Below, one piece after another: positions 32,076-40,867 of a stretch of 64,000 bases of DNA. A model generated the notes under the pieces. It did not search any database and was not told the DNA's origin. It saw only the letters and a list, made by a program, of their open reading frames with translations. Location of the stretch: positions 806,001 through 870,000 of the forward strand of contig NZ_JBHUJW010000043.1 of the NCBI RefSeq assembly GCF_042683565.1. Reading direction: 5' to 3'. Made by a program: the position numbers and the translations under genes. Each line of letters begins with the position of its first letter. The first letter of the stretch is position 1. The DNA comes from Brevibacillus sp042683565. GTDB taxonomy: Bacteria; Bacillota; Bacilli; Brevibacillales; Brevibacillaceae.

Positions 32076-32672
32076 CTATTCTCCCCAACGCCGAAACAGC
32101 GAGTGCGGTACATCCATGGCATCCAAAGCTTTTCCTACGACAAAATGGATCAGGTCGTCCATCGTCTGCGGCTTTTGATAGAAGCCGGGCATGGCGGGCA
32201 AAATCTTGACTCCCAGACGGCTCAGTTTCAGCATGTTTTCCAGATGGATCGCATTCAATGGCGTCTCACGCGGAACGATAACCAATCGCCGTCCTTCCTT
32301 GAGCATGACGTCGGCTACCCGCTCCAGCAGGTTGCCGGATGCGCCGTGGGCGATGCCAGACAACGTCCCCATAGAGCAAGGCACGATGATCATGCCGTCG
32401 CAGCGGTAAGAACCGCTGGCTGCCGGACAACTGAAGTCGCGCAGGCCCCAATAGTGCAGCTCTCCGGGGAAATTTTGCCGAAGCTTTTCCTGGAGCAGGG
32501 CCTCCCGATCATCCGCGCTCCAGTCCAGCTCGTCGCGAAAAACTTGCCAGCCCGCTTCGGTAATCATGAGATGAACGATATGTCCGGCACGAAGCAGCTC
32601 CTGCACCAACCGTACGCCATAAATCGCGCCGCTCGCTCCTGTGATGCCGACAGCCCATTTCTGCTGGCTCAT
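32076..32672 (-). CDS. ubiX: UbiX-family flavin prenyltransferase
   Basis: The 198-residue protein starts MSQQKWAVGITGASGAIYGVR, the Rossmann-like flavin site, and has the PCSMGTLSGIAHG and VPRETPLN motifs of UbiX/Pad1. UbiX makes the prenylated FMN used by UbiD-type decarboxylases in quinone synthesis. It overlaps ubiA by four bases. The partner decarboxylase is not encoded in this window. Confidence 0.93.
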   Translation of the reverse strand: MSQQKWAVGITGASGAIYGVRLVQELLRAGHIVHLMITEAGWQVFRDELDWSADDREALLQEKLRQNFPGELHYWGLRDFSCPAASGSYRCDGMIIVPCSMGTLSGIAHGASGNLLERVADVMLKEGRRLVIVPRETPLNAIHLENMLKLSRLGVKILPAMPGFYQKPQTMDDLIHFVVGKALDAMDVPHSLFRRWGE

Positions 32673-33538
32673 GAGATCACCAGATCGATCATAGTGAAGG
32701 CAAACATGACGACGCTCAAAATCCCGTTCATGTTAAAGAAAGCGACGTCCAGCTTGGACAAGTCGGTCGGCTTGACCAAGGTGTGCTCATAAATGAGTAT
32801 GGCGCCTGAAATCAGCACACCTACCAGGAACCAGATGGACAGATGCGCCACTGCGTACAAGGACAAGAGACCGATGAAAGTCAAGACGTGGCAAAAACGC
32901 GCAATCATCAGCGCGTTGGCGATGCCAAACCGGCTCGGCATCGAGAACAGGCCTTCTTTCCTGTCAAACTCGCTGTCCTGGCACGCGTAGATAATATCGA
33001 AGCCAGCCGTCCAAAACAGGACAGATGCGAACAACAGCAAACCGGTCCCGTCCACTTGCCCGGTCGTGGCTACCCATCCGCCCAGCGGCCCGAACCCGAT
33101 GGCAACGCCAAGCACAAAGTGGCACAGCCAGGTGAAGCGTTTGGTGTACGAGTACACGACCAGTACGAATACGGCCAGAGGCAACAGCTTCACAGCCAGA
33201 GCGTTTAATTGGAACGCGGCGATGAAAAGGACTGCAAACGAAACGATGATGAACAGGATGACCTCAACAATCGAAATCAGACCGGCGGGAATCGCCCGGT
33301 TCGCAGTCCGCGGGTTTTTCGCATCGATGTAACGGTCAATGACCCGGTTCAGCGACATGGCTGCGCTGCGCGCCCCTACCATGGCGACGGTGACCCAAAA
33401 AATTTCTGTCCAGGTAGGCCAGGTTTTTTCAATTACAATATTCCCCAAAACAGCTCCCATAAAAGCAAAGGGCAGGGCGAAGAGGGAGTGCTCGAACTTG
33501 ATCATTTCCAAAATAATTTTCAACTTGCTAAGACTCAT
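32669..33538 (-). CDS. ubiA: UbiA-family polyprenyltransferase of menaquinone synthesis
   Basis: An integral membrane prenyltransferase with eight or nine helices. The first aspartate motif is NRVIDRYIDAKNPRTANRAIP and the second is YACQDSEFDRKEG. It is the UbiA/MqnP subtype that goes with UbiX and MqnA homologues, not the typical MenA. The start MSLSKLKIILEM at 33538 has AGGAAG eight bases upstream. It would attach the heptaprenyl chain to the ring precursor in the membrane. Confidence 0.92.
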   Translation of the reverse strand: MSLSKLKIILEMIKFEHSLFALPFAFMGAVLGNIVIEKTWPTWTEIFWVTVAMVGARSAAMSLNRVIDRYIDAKNPRTANRAIPAGLISIVEVILFIIVSFAVLFIAAFQLNALAVKLLPLAVFVLVVYSYTKRFTWLCHFVLGVAIGFGPLGGWVATTGQVDGTGLLLFASVLFWTAGFDIIYACQDSEFDRKEGLFSMPSRFGIANALMIARFCHVLTFIGLLSLYAVAHLSIWFLVGVLISGAILIYEHTLVKPTDLSKLDVAFFNMNGILSVVMFAFTMIDLVIS

Positions 33539-33636
33539 GAAATACACTTCCTATCACTGAAAAAATACATGGGACACCCCCGCCCTGTCCTGCTGGCAAC
33601 CACGCTGCCAATCATGCAGGCGACCAGCTGCGTACA

Positions 33637-34356
33637 TTAAGGTTTGACTCCCATGTGCAGGGCAGCTACGCCACCCATGAACAGCTTGACCTGAACAGGG
33701 TCCAGTCCGGCCTGCTGGAACATGCGCGCCAGTTCGCGGCTGTCTGGGAAGTTTGTCAGCGATGCGGGCAGCCAAGCGTACTGCTCGTATTTGTTCACCG
33801 TCCACTTTGCAATGAGCGGCAAAATTTTATAGAAGTAAAGATAAAAGAGCTTGCGATACGCCAAGTTCGGAGGCTTGGACACTTCCAGCGAAACGACTTT
33901 CCCTCCTGGCTTGACGACGCGCGTCATTTCGTTGAGCACGGTCTGAATATCCGGCACGTTGCGCAGGGCGAAGCCGATCGTCACAAAGTCAAACGTGTTG
34001 TCATCGTAAGGCAGCTGCATCGCATCGCCATGCACCAGCTTGGCAACATCTCCGAGTCCTTTCTGTGCGACCTTGTAAGCGCCAACATCCAGCATGTTCT
34101 GGCTGAAGTCAAGACCGATGACGCTCCCCTGTTTGCCGACCGCCTGGGCGAGCGCAATCGTCCAGTCAGCTGTCCCGCAGGCGACGTCGAGCGCTTTTTG
34201 TCCCGGCTGGATGTTCATCTGCTTCATCGTGTAGTTTCTCCAGGCTACATGGCTCCCAAAGCTGATGACGTTGTTCATTTTGTCGTACTCTTCCGCGATG
34301 CTTTCAAACACGGAATGAACGTACTTTGCCTTCTCGTTCATTTGGGTGTGGTTCAA
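33637..34356 (-). CDS. menG: Demethylmenaquinone methyltransferase
   Basis: MenG (UbiE family) methylates demethylmenaquinone, the last step of menaquinone synthesis. The 239-residue protein contains the SAM motif KALDVACGTADWTIAL near residue 55 and the family motifs FDFVTIGFALRNVPD and VVSLEVSKPPN. It lies five bases after hepS, as in the Bacillus hepS-menG-hepT operon, but here ubiA, ubiX and the mqnA remnant are inserted before hepT. Confidence 0.95.
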   Translation of the reverse strand: MNHTQMNEKAKYVHSVFESIAEEYDKMNNVISFGSHVAWRNYTMKQMNIQPGQKALDVACGTADWTIALAQAVGKQGSVIGLDFSQNMLDVGAYKVAQKGLGDVAKLVHGDAMQLPYDDNTFDFVTIGFALRNVPDIQTVLNEMTRVVKPGGKVVSLEVSKPPNLAYRKLFYLYFYKILPLIAKWTVNKYEQYAWLPASLTNFPDSRELARMFQQAGLDPVQVKLFMGGVAALHMGVKP

Positions 34357-34361
34357 TTGGA

Positions 34362-35198
34362 CTACAACTCCTCAATAACCCGTTTCAGCCGGTTGATCCG
34401 GTGGGCATAACGGGCCGTCATCGTCGCCAGCATATTGCGCGTCTCGGCAGGATGCAGCGTACGGACCATCTGCTCACACATACCGATCATTTCCAGCGCT
34501 TTCTGCTCAATGCCGGACATGACCTGCGCAATGGTCGCTCCCGGTTTTTGCAGCATGAAACGGGCAAAACCAAACGGAACCTGTTCTTGCCATTTCAGCT
34601 GCTCCCATTCCCCGATCACGCTCTCTACTTTTGCCGTCTCTTTCATCAGGTTCGTCCAAAAACGGCGGTTATCCTCGGAATCGGCATACGCCTCCACGAC
34701 CGCCACATACAGCCCGGTGTCAATCGTATTGCGCAGCTCCCAATACTCCTCTGTCGACGATATTTTGCCGTTCTGGCCTGCCAGATAGAGCCTCATCTTC
34801 GCTTCGTTCACACGCTGAACCGCTCCGGACAATACTTGAATCGCTTCGATCTCGCCTGCTTCCGCCAGCAGAGCGTAGTAACGGGCACTGTAATAATCGC
34901 CCGCCAAAACGGTCAATTGCCGATTGCGCTCCTCGTGCAAGCTCCGGTCGTAATCGTTTTTCACATGCTCGTGAATGTCCAAACCCAATTGGACAAGCCC
35001 AGTCGCCGTGCAGAATACCATGGAGCGTTCCTTTGTCATCCCCTGTTCCATCAAAAACAGATACAACAAGGCCAGACGATTTTCCGCCATGGAAGGAACG
35101 TCCACATAATGCTCTACAAAGGGATGGGTACTGCGTTTGTAGATCTGTTCGATAATCAACCGAACTTCTTCTACGTATGGGGTATGTTCTTTGCTCAT
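34362..35198 (-). CDS. hepS: Heptaprenyl diphosphate synthase component I
   Basis: This non-catalytic subunit determines chain length together with HepT. The 278-residue helical protein has the HEPPP_synt_1 family segment VLAGDYYSARYYALLAEAG near residue 95. The start MSKEHTPYVEEV at 35198 follows GGAGGAGG; an upstream in-frame start is unnecessary. It is the first gene of the menaquinone operon. Confidence 0.9.
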   Translation of the reverse strand: MSKEHTPYVEEVRLIIEQIYKRSTHPFVEHYVDVPSMAENRLALLYLFLMEQGMTKERSMVFCTATGLVQLGLDIHEHVKNDYDRSLHEERNRQLTVLAGDYYSARYYALLAEAGEIEAIQVLSGAVQRVNEAKMRLYLAGQNGKISSTEEYWELRNTIDTGLYVAVVEAYADSEDNRRFWTNLMKETAKVESVIGEWEQLKWQEQVPFGFARFMLQKPGATIAQVMSGIEQKALEMIGMCEQMVRTLHPAETRNMLATMTARYAHRINRLKRVIEEL

Positions 35199-35296
35199 GC
35201 GTCCTCCTCCACAAGCTGTGCACAACCTGATGATGTATGCCTGTTCCGCTCACGGTCGGTCAATCTGTATTACCCGGTCAAATGGCCGTCCTTATT

Positions 35297-35305
35297 ATCA
35301 TACCA
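35297..35305 (-). promoter_or_regulatory. Candidate promoter of the hepS-menG-ubiA-ubiX-hepT operon
   Basis: On the minus strand TGGTATGAT forms an extended -10 about 100 bases before hepS. The -35 region is weak. Confidence 0.5.
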
Positions 35306-35316
35306 TACTTCTATCA

Positions 35317-35832
35317 TCAGGGACTAATTCTCTCGTAAAAATACGGATCGATTGTCACAGGGAACGTTCGTTTCACGTAAGACTCCACATCCGTCAACTG
35401 ATCGGGGGCCTGTTCAAACGCTGCCTCCCTGGCGCTGCCAGTCTCCAATGCCACCAGGAGACGCGACTCCTTCGGGGCGTCTGTTACCTCCAGCACCCGG
35501 AAGTATACTTGTTTGACGTTGTCTGTGCGTGTAAACAGCTCGTGTGTCAAGCTGTAAAAATCCCGGTAAACCCGTGAAAGCTCGACTTTTTCGGCTGGTT
35601 TCACCGCCAGATCGACATATACCGACGGGTTCTCCCATTTTATACGCTTTATCATATAATTTGTTTTCACCATTGTAAACAAATCCAGCGCATTTTGCTC
35701 GTCAAGATGGATGGGGCCAGCTGCCAGAAAGGCGGGTACATCCGTGTGTTTCCAGCCCGCTCGCGGGACAAGTGACAGCATCAGAGCCAAAAAGGCAGAA
35801 ACAACAATGGCCGCAAACAGTCTTCGTGGCAT
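35317..35832 (-). CDS. Exported or membrane-anchored protein of unknown function
   Basis: The protein of about 171 residues starts MPRRLFAAIVVSAFLALMLSL, a signal peptide or N-terminal anchor, at 35832 with AGGAGGG seven bases upstream. The rest is soluble and mixed, with no cysteines or known catalytic motif. It stands between mtrB and hepS. I do not recognise a family. Confidence 0.65.
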   Translation of the reverse strand: MPRRLFAAIVVSAFLALMLSLVPRAGWKHTDVPAFLAAGPIHLDEQNALDLFTMVKTNYMIKRIKWENPSVYVDLAVKPAEKVELSRVYRDFYSLTHELFTRTDNVKQVYFRVLEVTDAPKESRLLVALETGSAREAAFEQAPDQLTDVESYVKRTFPVTIDPYFYERISP

Positions 35833-35864
35833 AGACATCCCTCCTCTCCACCATTGTACAAACA

Positions 35865-35889
35865 AAAAAAGCAGGCTATGCCTGCTTTT
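35865..35889 (-). terminator. Terminator after mtrB
   Basis: On the minus strand AAAA-GCAGGC-ATA-GCCTGC-TTTTTTT lies about 20 bases after the mtrB stop codon. Confidence 0.85.
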
Positions 35890-35905
35890 GCACAAAATGC
35901 CTTGC

Positions 35906-36136
35906 CTATTCGGTCGTGTCGATCGTTCCGTGCTGCGAGTAGATGACGGCCTTCCCGCGCACTTTGATTGCCGATGTATGCTCGGTGAACTGAAAGATCA
36001 TCACTTCGCCTTTATCAAGCTTTTCCGTATGATGAAAGCGTGTATCCGAACCTCGGGTCAGTCCGATGACATGCACCCCGTTTTCTTTTGCTTTCACCAC
36101 AAAATAATCCTGGTTATACGAGGATGGTTGACTCAC
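35906..36136 (-). CDS. mtrB: TRAP, tryptophan RNA-binding attenuation protein
   Basis: TRAP forms an 11-subunit ring that binds tryptophan and wraps GAG/TAG-repeat RNA, causing termination in trp leaders. The 76-residue protein matches family length and contains YFVVKAKENGVHVIGLTRG and EKLDKGEVMIFQFTEHTSAIK, including the lysines and arginine that contact RNA (KVRGKA). Its main target, the trpE leader, lies at 26000-26053. In Bacillus subtilis mtrB is directly after folE (mtrA); here a transglycosylase gene and a tRNA stand between. No anti-TRAP gene is visible. Confidence 0.95.
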   Translation of the reverse strand: MSQPSSYNQDYFVVKAKENGVHVIGLTRGSDTRFHHTEKLDKGEVMIFQFTEHTSAIKVRGKAVIYSQHGTIDTTE

Positions 36137-36177
36137 GTTGCTTCCTCCTTGCCCATTGCGTTATGTGTCATTGCCTT

Positions 36178-36867
36178 CTAAGATGTCCGGCTTCCCTGCA
36201 ATCTGTTCATGATTTTCTCCACATAGCGCTGTGTTTCCTTCGGCAGTTGGCTATATTTTTCTTCGAGCTCCTCGTCACTGTCGATACCAAGGCGGTTGAT
36301 CCGTCCCGGCCCGGCATTGTACGCAGCCAGCGCGACCTTCACGTTGCCGTCATAGCGATCCAGCAGACTCTTCAAATACTTGGTCCCGCCTGCCAGGTTC
36401 TCGTCCGGATTGTACACATTGCGCACATTCATCGCCCGCGCCGTTTGATCCATGAGCTGCATAAGTCCCTTGGCTCCCGCTTTTGACAAGGCTGACGGGT
36501 TAAAATTGGACTCGGCGCGCACCACCTCACGCACCAGATCGTTATCCACCCCGATGGACTGTGCCACGCGGTCGATTTTTTCCAGCAGCGCAGCAGTAGA
36601 AGGGGCTCGTCCGCTACCGGTCGCTTCGGCAGTCCGGCCTGCCCGGGAAGCGGCACTGCCCTGCGTATACGTCCACTCAGGCGAGCCGTCCAGGTCGGCA
36701 ATGATCTCCTCCGCAGTAATCACACGCTGCCCTGCTGCAAGCTGTTCCTGCAGCATGTCGGAAAACAATCCGTCATCTGCGCCAGCAAGTGGGGCCTGCG
36801 CAGGCGTAGCGCTCCTGAAAGTCGATAGCTGGCTCAAATACGGCTGTAGCGATACGGGTACATTCAT
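36178..36867 (-). CDS. Lytic transglycosylase (SLT domain)
   Basis: The C-terminal half is a soluble lytic transglycosylase domain: the catalytic glutamate in VVRAESNFNP near residue 125, GAKGLMQLMDQTA, and ALAAYNAGPGRI. It cleaves the glycan strands of peptidoglycan. The N-terminal 100 residues are low-complexity and lack a clear signal peptide, so secretion is uncertain. The start MNVPVSLQPYL at 36867 is chosen over a longer reading that runs through the tRNA gene. Confidence 0.88.
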   Translation of the reverse strand: MNVPVSLQPYLSQLSTFRSATPAQAPLAGADDGLFSDMLQEQLAAGQRVITAEEIIADLDGSPEWTYTQGSAASRAGRTAEATGSGRAPSTAALLEKIDRVAQSIGVDNDLVREVVRAESNFNPSALSKAGAKGLMQLMDQTARAMNVRNVYNPDENLAGGTKYLKSLLDRYDGNVKVALAAYNAGPGRINRLGIDSDEELEEKYSQLPKETQRYVEKIMNRLQGSRTS

Positions 36868-36981
36868 GGTTACTAACAACCTTTCTTCGACTGTATCTCT
36901 CTTCATTATAGAAAAGATCGAACAGGAAGCCAACAATGAATATGGAATCATTTCGCAGGGATCTCGCACTGCTGCCTGGAT

Positions 36982-37010
36982 AAAAAAAGAAGCCTGATAA
37001 TTCAGGCTTC
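36982..37010 (-). terminator. Terminator of the tRNA-Pro gene
   Basis: On the minus strand GAAGCCTGA-ATTA-TCAGGCTTC is followed by seven T residues, about 17 bases after the tRNA 3' end. Confidence 0.9.
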
Positions 37011-37026
37011 TGCTTCGCGATGTAAA

Positions 37027-37103
37027 TGGTCGGAATGCAGGGATTTGAACCCTGGACCTCACCCACCCCAAGGGTGCGCGCTACCGGGCTGCGCCACATC
37101 CCG
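37027..37103 (-). tRNA. tRNA-Pro, anticodon GGG, CCA encoded
   Basis: The 77-base RNA has acceptor arms CGGGATG/CATTCCG (one G-T pair), a D arm with AGCCCGGTAGCGC, an anticodon stem CACCC/GGGTG around loop TTGGGGT, and a T arm CAGGG-TTCAAAT-CCCTG. The anticodon GGG reads proline codons CCC and CCT. The 3' CCA is encoded. Confidence 0.97.
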
Positions 37104-37190
37104 ACGTACATCCTTACTATACAATAATTTACCTGTAGTGTCAATAGCTTCTCGGTTTTTTTCTTGTGATCAGCCGAGTTTCGGGGGCGG

Positions 37191-37751
37191 TTAGCGAATC
37201 AGGCTGAATACCTCCGCCCGTGCGGCCGCATCCTTTTCAAACAGCCCGCGAACCGCAGACGTCACCGTTTTGGAGCCTGGCTTCTTCACGCCACGCATGG
37301 TCATGCACATATGCTCGGCTTCCACCACTACCACCACGCCGTGGGGGTCCAGCTTGCGCATGATCGCGTCAGCGACGGTGGAAGTAATGCGCTCCTGCAA
37401 TTGCGGACGACGCGCGACGGCATCGACTGCCCGCGCCAGTTTGCTCAGGCCCACTACACGTCCGCCGCGCGGAATGTAGGCGACATGCGCTTTGCCGAAA
37501 AACGGCACGAGATGATGCTCGCACATCGAATAGAACGGAATGTCTTTGACCAGCACCATTTCTTCGTGCTGCTCGCTGAAGATCGTTTCAAAATATTCTT
37601 CCTCGTCTATATGCATGCCTTCAAATACTTCGGCGTACATTTTCGCTACCCGTTTTGGGGTGTCAAGCAACCCTTCCCGATCCGGATCTTCTCCCACTGC
37701 CTCCAGGATCATGCGAACCGCCTGCTTGATTTTATCGAGATCGACGTTCAT
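37191..37751 (-). CDS. folE: GTP cyclohydrolase I
   Basis: FolE makes dihydroneopterin triphosphate from GTP, the first step of folate synthesis. In Bacillus subtilis it is mtrA, partner of mtrB. The 186-residue protein has the zinc ligands in C77-E-H79-H80 (SMCEHHLVPFFG) and the later cysteine in EAEHMCMTMRG. The start at 37751 follows a perfect AGGAGG. Confidence 0.96.
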   Translation of the reverse strand: MNVDLDKIKQAVRMILEAVGEDPDREGLLDTPKRVAKMYAEVFEGMHIDEEEYFETIFSEQHEEMVLVKDIPFYSMCEHHLVPFFGKAHVAYIPRGGRVVGLSKLARAVDAVARRPQLQERITSTVADAIMRKLDPHGVVVVVEAEHMCMTMRGVKKPGSKTVTSAVRGLFEKDAAARAEVFSLIR

Positions 37752-37814
37752 TGCGGTACCTCCTACTCTCTCGCTCTCTGCTTCCAAAAGTGAGTGTAAC
37801 GGACAAACAAGCCC

Positions 37815-37843
37815 ATCTTACCATACTGTCTACAAAAAAACAA
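37815..37843 (-). promoter_or_regulatory. Promoter of folE
   Basis: On the minus strand TTGTTT (37838-37843) and an extended -10 TGG-TAAGAT (TAAGAT at 37815-37820) are 17 bases apart. Confidence 0.55.
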
Positions 37844-37888
37844 AAAGATCGAAAAAGGTTTTTCCTATGTAAACTGTTTTTTGGGGAA

Positions 37889-37924
37889 GAAAAAAATCCA
37901 CATTGGATCATGTGGATTTTTTTA
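37889..37924. terminator. Terminator after hup
   Basis: AAAAAATCCACAT-N6-ATGTGGATTTTTT is an A/T-flanked hairpin about 30 bases after the hup stop codon. It can work in both directions. Confidence 0.88.
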
Positions 37925-37954
37925 TGTAAGTGTTTCGATCACGAAAAGTGACGA

Positions 37955-38227
37955 TTACTTGATGGAGTCTTTGAGTTGCTTACCTGGTTTAAACGCAGGT
38001 ACTTTGCTGGAAGCGATCTCGATCTCTTCACCTGTTTGTGGGTTACGACCTTTGCGAGCCGCACGCTCACGAACCTCGAAGTTACCAAAGCCGATCAGCT
38101 GTACTTTTTCACCCGTCTTCAATGCTTCCGCAATCGCATCCAGCACCGCGTCAACTGCTTTGGTAGCATCTTTTTTGGTGAGTTCAGTGGTATCAGCCAC
38201 TTTTGCAATCAGTTCTGTTTTGTTCAT
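37955..38227 (-). CDS. hup: HU family DNA-binding protein
   Basis: The 90-residue histone-like protein starts MNKTELIAKVADTTELTKKD and has the DNA-binding arm GFGNFEVRERAARKGRNPQTG. HU dimers bend and compact DNA. In Bacillus subtilis hbs occupies the same place, between spoIVA and mtrA. It has its own promoter and terminator. Confidence 0.97.
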   Translation of the reverse strand: MNKTELIAKVADTTELTKKDATKAVDAVLDAIAEALKTGEKVQLIGFGNFEVRERAARKGRNPQTGEEIEIASSKVPAFKPGKQLKDSIK

Positions 38228-38332
38228 TCTTGTTCACCTCCCCTCAAAGAACACCAAGACCGTTACTATTTTTCTTAACCGAAACGGGTCGTTTTATACA
38301 CGATTGGTTGTTTTTACCGTTCTGACAAGCTT

Positions 38333-38361
38333 ATAGTAATACACAGATTTCTTAAATTCAA
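38333..38361 (-). promoter_or_regulatory. Sigma-A promoter of hup
   Basis: On the minus strand TTGAAT (38356-38361) and TACTAT (38333-38338) are 17 bases apart; the leader is about 100 bases long. Confidence 0.6.
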
Positions 38362-38392
38362 GCCCCTCCTGTCGAAATAAAGCGAAATACAA

Positions 38393-38422
38393 GAAAAAAG
38401 GCATCCCGTCACGCCGGGTGCC
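38393..38422 (-). terminator. Terminator after spoIVA
   Basis: On the minus strand GGCACCCG-N6-CGGGATGCC (one bulge) is followed by six T residues, about 40 bases after the spoIVA stop codon. Confidence 0.8.
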
Positions 38423-38462
38423 CCTTATCGCATTTCAATTCCTGGTACTTTTCTCCTGATTC

Positions 38463-39944
38463 TTAGAGTATAATCGCGATCAGTCCGCCCGAGCCTTCGT
38501 TTATAATTCGTCCCAGCGTTTCCTGCAATTTGTAGCGGGCATTGTCCGGCATCATGGTGATTTTGGCCTGTATGCCTTCCCGCACGATGGAATGGAGGGA
38601 GCGCCCGAAAATATCCGAGTTCCAGATCGAGAGCGGGTCTTTGTCAAAGTCTTGCATGAGGTAGCGGACGAGCTCCTCGCTCTGCTTCTCTGTACCGATA
38701 ATCGGCGCAAATTCGGATTCGACGTCTACCCGAATCATGTGAATGGACGGCGCTGTCGCTTTCAGGCGGACACCGAAGCGAGGTCCCTGGCGAATGAGTT
38801 CGGGTTCGTCCAAGGTCATCTCATGCAGCGACGGAGCCGCGATTCCGTAACCTGTACTGCGAACCATATGCAAGGCTTCCGCCACCTGGTCATACTCCCG
38901 CTTGGCGTGCGCAAACTCCTGCATGATCTTGAGCAAGTGATCCTTGCCGTTGATTTCGACGCCGACGATTTCCATCAGGATGCGGTCGTACAGCTCATCC
39001 GGCGCGTACAGGTCGATCTCCGCGATCCCTTGCCCCATGTGCATGCCTGCGAGTGTGGCACGTTCCACGAAGTCGTATTCATTGAAAAAGCCGACGACAC
39101 GGTCCACATCGCGTAACCGGCGGATGTCCTGCACGGTCTCACGTACGGCTTCTTCGTAGTTCTGACGCAGCCAGTGTCCGCTTTCCAGTACCATAACCCA
39201 GCTCGGCAGATTGACGTTGACTTCATGGACAGGAAACTCAAACAGCACCTCTCTCATGAGAAGCAAGATTTCCTGTTCCGTCATGTGATCCACAGACAAG
39301 GCGACCACGGGCACATCGTATTTTTCCTGGAGCTGCAGGCGCAGGTTTTGCGTCTCATCCGAGCGCGGACGTGTGGAGTTGACGACGATCACGAACGGTT
39401 TCCCGACTTCTTTCAGTTCATTGACGACGCGTTCCTCCGCGTCAATGTATCCGACACGCGGTATTTCCGCGATGCTGCCATCCGTCGTGACGACAATCCC
39501 GATCGTCGAGTGCTCCTGAATGACTTTGCGCGTTCCCACCTCTGCTGCTTCCTCAAAGGGGACCGGCTCCTCGTACCATGGCGTATTGACCATGCGCGGG
39601 CCGTTGTCGTCTTCAAATCCTTTTGCCCCTTGTACCGTATAGCCGACGCAGTCAACGAGGCGGACGTTGATGCTGAGCCCTTCGGTTACATGTACATTGA
39701 CGGCCTGGTTCGGAACAAATTTTGGCTCTGTCGTCATGATCGTTCGACCAGAAGCACTCTGCGGCAATTCATCCGTGGCGCGGATTCGCTCTGCTTCCGA
39801 TTGAATATTCGGGATGACGACCTGCTCCATAAACCGCTTGATAAAGGTCGATTTTCCCGTACGTACGGGCCCTACCACCCCCAGGTAGATATCTCCGCCC
39901 GTCCGTTCGGCAATGTCTTTAAAGATGTCGACTCGTTCCACCAT
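38463..39944 (-). CDS. spoIVA: SpoIVA, spore-coat morphogenetic ATPase
   Basis: SpoIVA polymerises on the outer forespore membrane in the mother cell, hydrolysing ATP, and forms the base for coat and cortex assembly. The 493-residue protein starts MVERVDIFKDIAERTGGDIY; the Walker A loop is G25-P-V-R-T-G-K-S. The C-terminal end (GRIINEGSGGLIAIIL) is the membrane-targeting tail. It is full length. Sigma-E control is expected from the family, but I did not find a convincing sigma-E promoter. Confidence 0.97.
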   Translation of the reverse strand: MVERVDIFKDIAERTGGDIYLGVVGPVRTGKSTFIKRFMEQVVIPNIQSEAERIRATDELPQSASGRTIMTTEPKFVPNQAVNVHVTEGLSINVRLVDCVGYTVQGAKGFEDDNGPRMVNTPWYEEPVPFEEAAEVGTRKVIQEHSTIGIVVTTDGSIAEIPRVGYIDAEERVVNELKEVGKPFVIVVNSTRPRSDETQNLRLQLQEKYDVPVVALSVDHMTEQEILLLMREVLFEFPVHEVNVNLPSWVMVLESGHWLRQNYEEAVRETVQDIRRLRDVDRVVGFFNEYDFVERATLAGMHMGQGIAEIDLYAPDELYDRILMEIVGVEINGKDHLLKIMQEFAHAKREYDQVAEALHMVRSTGYGIAAPSLHEMTLDEPELIRQGPRFGVRLKATAPSIHMIRVDVESEFAPIIGTEKQSEELVRYLMQDFDKDPLSIWNSDIFGRSLHSIVREGIQAKITMMPDNARYKLQETLGRIINEGSGGLIAIIL

Positions 39945-40082
39945 CGATGACCTCCTTCTATTTGTCTATTTTTACACTATGACCGTTTTTCCGAATTATC
40001 CCTGACCGCCAGTATTTTCCCGGGAATCTCGTACTAGTTTTGTGGACAGTACAAATATATGTCTGTATGGGAGAGCTAGAAC

Positions 40083-40116
40083 AAAAAAAACGACTCCGTG
40101 ACGAGTCGTTTTTTCT
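40083..40116. terminator. Terminator after the YphF-like lipoprotein gene
   Basis: AAAAAAAACGACTC-CGTGAC-GAGTCGTTTTTT is an almost perfect hairpin with A and T flanks, directly after the lipoprotein stop codon. Confidence 0.9.
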
Positions 40117-40120
40117 TCTT

Positions 40121-40846
40121 TTACAGTTTCAGCAGCCGAGGCTCTCCGTTCACCATTTCGTACGGGAAGGACTTGGCCGGGACAAACATGGATTCGCGGG
40201 CGAAAACGTAGCGCGGGTCTGTATTTTTCGGCACAGTCGCCTTCGTATCCCGCAGCACCGTGGCAATATCCGCCGCGTAGTCGATGCCTACCTCGCCCTG
40301 GGCGTTCATCACGAGCGGCAGCAGCGTATTGCCCAGCGTCGACGGGACTTGCCACGTCTTGACGCCGAGCTCCTCGTGGTCGATTCTGTAATAGCCGTTC
40401 CCCAGGTCTTCTTTGACCGGGAGCTTGTTGTAGAAATTGCGGTACCGGTTGACAGCCGACTGTACATCGGCGACGATGCTGACCGCGCTCAAATTGAGCA
40501 GCCGGACTTGCGGCTTGGTCTCCACATCAATCAGGACGTACTTGTAGATGCCGCCTTTCTCAAATGAGTTCCCCGGAGCGTCCGGCAAGTATTTCGGTCT
40601 CATTTTCAGGAAATCGATCTCGTATTTCTCAAAGATCGGCGTGTCCAACGGCTTTGTGACGATCGGCAGGACAGCCGTATCCTTCTGGAACTGTTCCACG
40701 GCCTTTTGCGTCGCCTCCAGATAGAACGCGCTCGGCACCTGATTCTCCGCGCGCCGCTCATCCGGATACATACAGCCGGATAGCAGGGCGGAGATAATGG
40801 TCAAGCAAAGCAAAAGCCTGACCGGTTTACGCCATGAATGCTTCAT
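40121..40846 (-). CDS. Lipoprotein of unknown function (YphF position)
   Basis: The 241-residue protein has an N-terminal lipoprotein signal: basic MKHSWRKPVR, a hydrophobic stretch, and lipobox LLSGC with the cysteine at residue 25. The mature part is soluble with no known motif. A lipoprotein gene, yphF, lies at the same place upstream of spoIVA in Bacillus subtilis, so this is probably its counterpart, though sequence similarity was not tested. Confidence 0.78.
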   Translation of the reverse strand: MKHSWRKPVRLLLCLTIISALLSGCMYPDERRAENQVPSAFYLEATQKAVEQFQKDTAVLPIVTKPLDTPIFEKYEIDFLKMRPKYLPDAPGNSFEKGGIYKYVLIDVETKPQVRLLNLSAVSIVADVQSAVNRYRNFYNKLPVKEDLGNGYYRIDHEELGVKTWQVPSTLGNTLLPLVMNAQGEVGIDYAADIATVLRDTKATVPKNTDPRYVFARESMFVPAKSFPYEMVNGEPRLLKL

Positions 40847-40867
40847 GATGCAGCTACACCTCTTACC

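Noticed and set aside
39945..40080. Sigma-E promoter of spoIVA
   Set aside because: Sequences such as CATACAGA were seen, but no -35 box at the right spacing; not reported as a feature.
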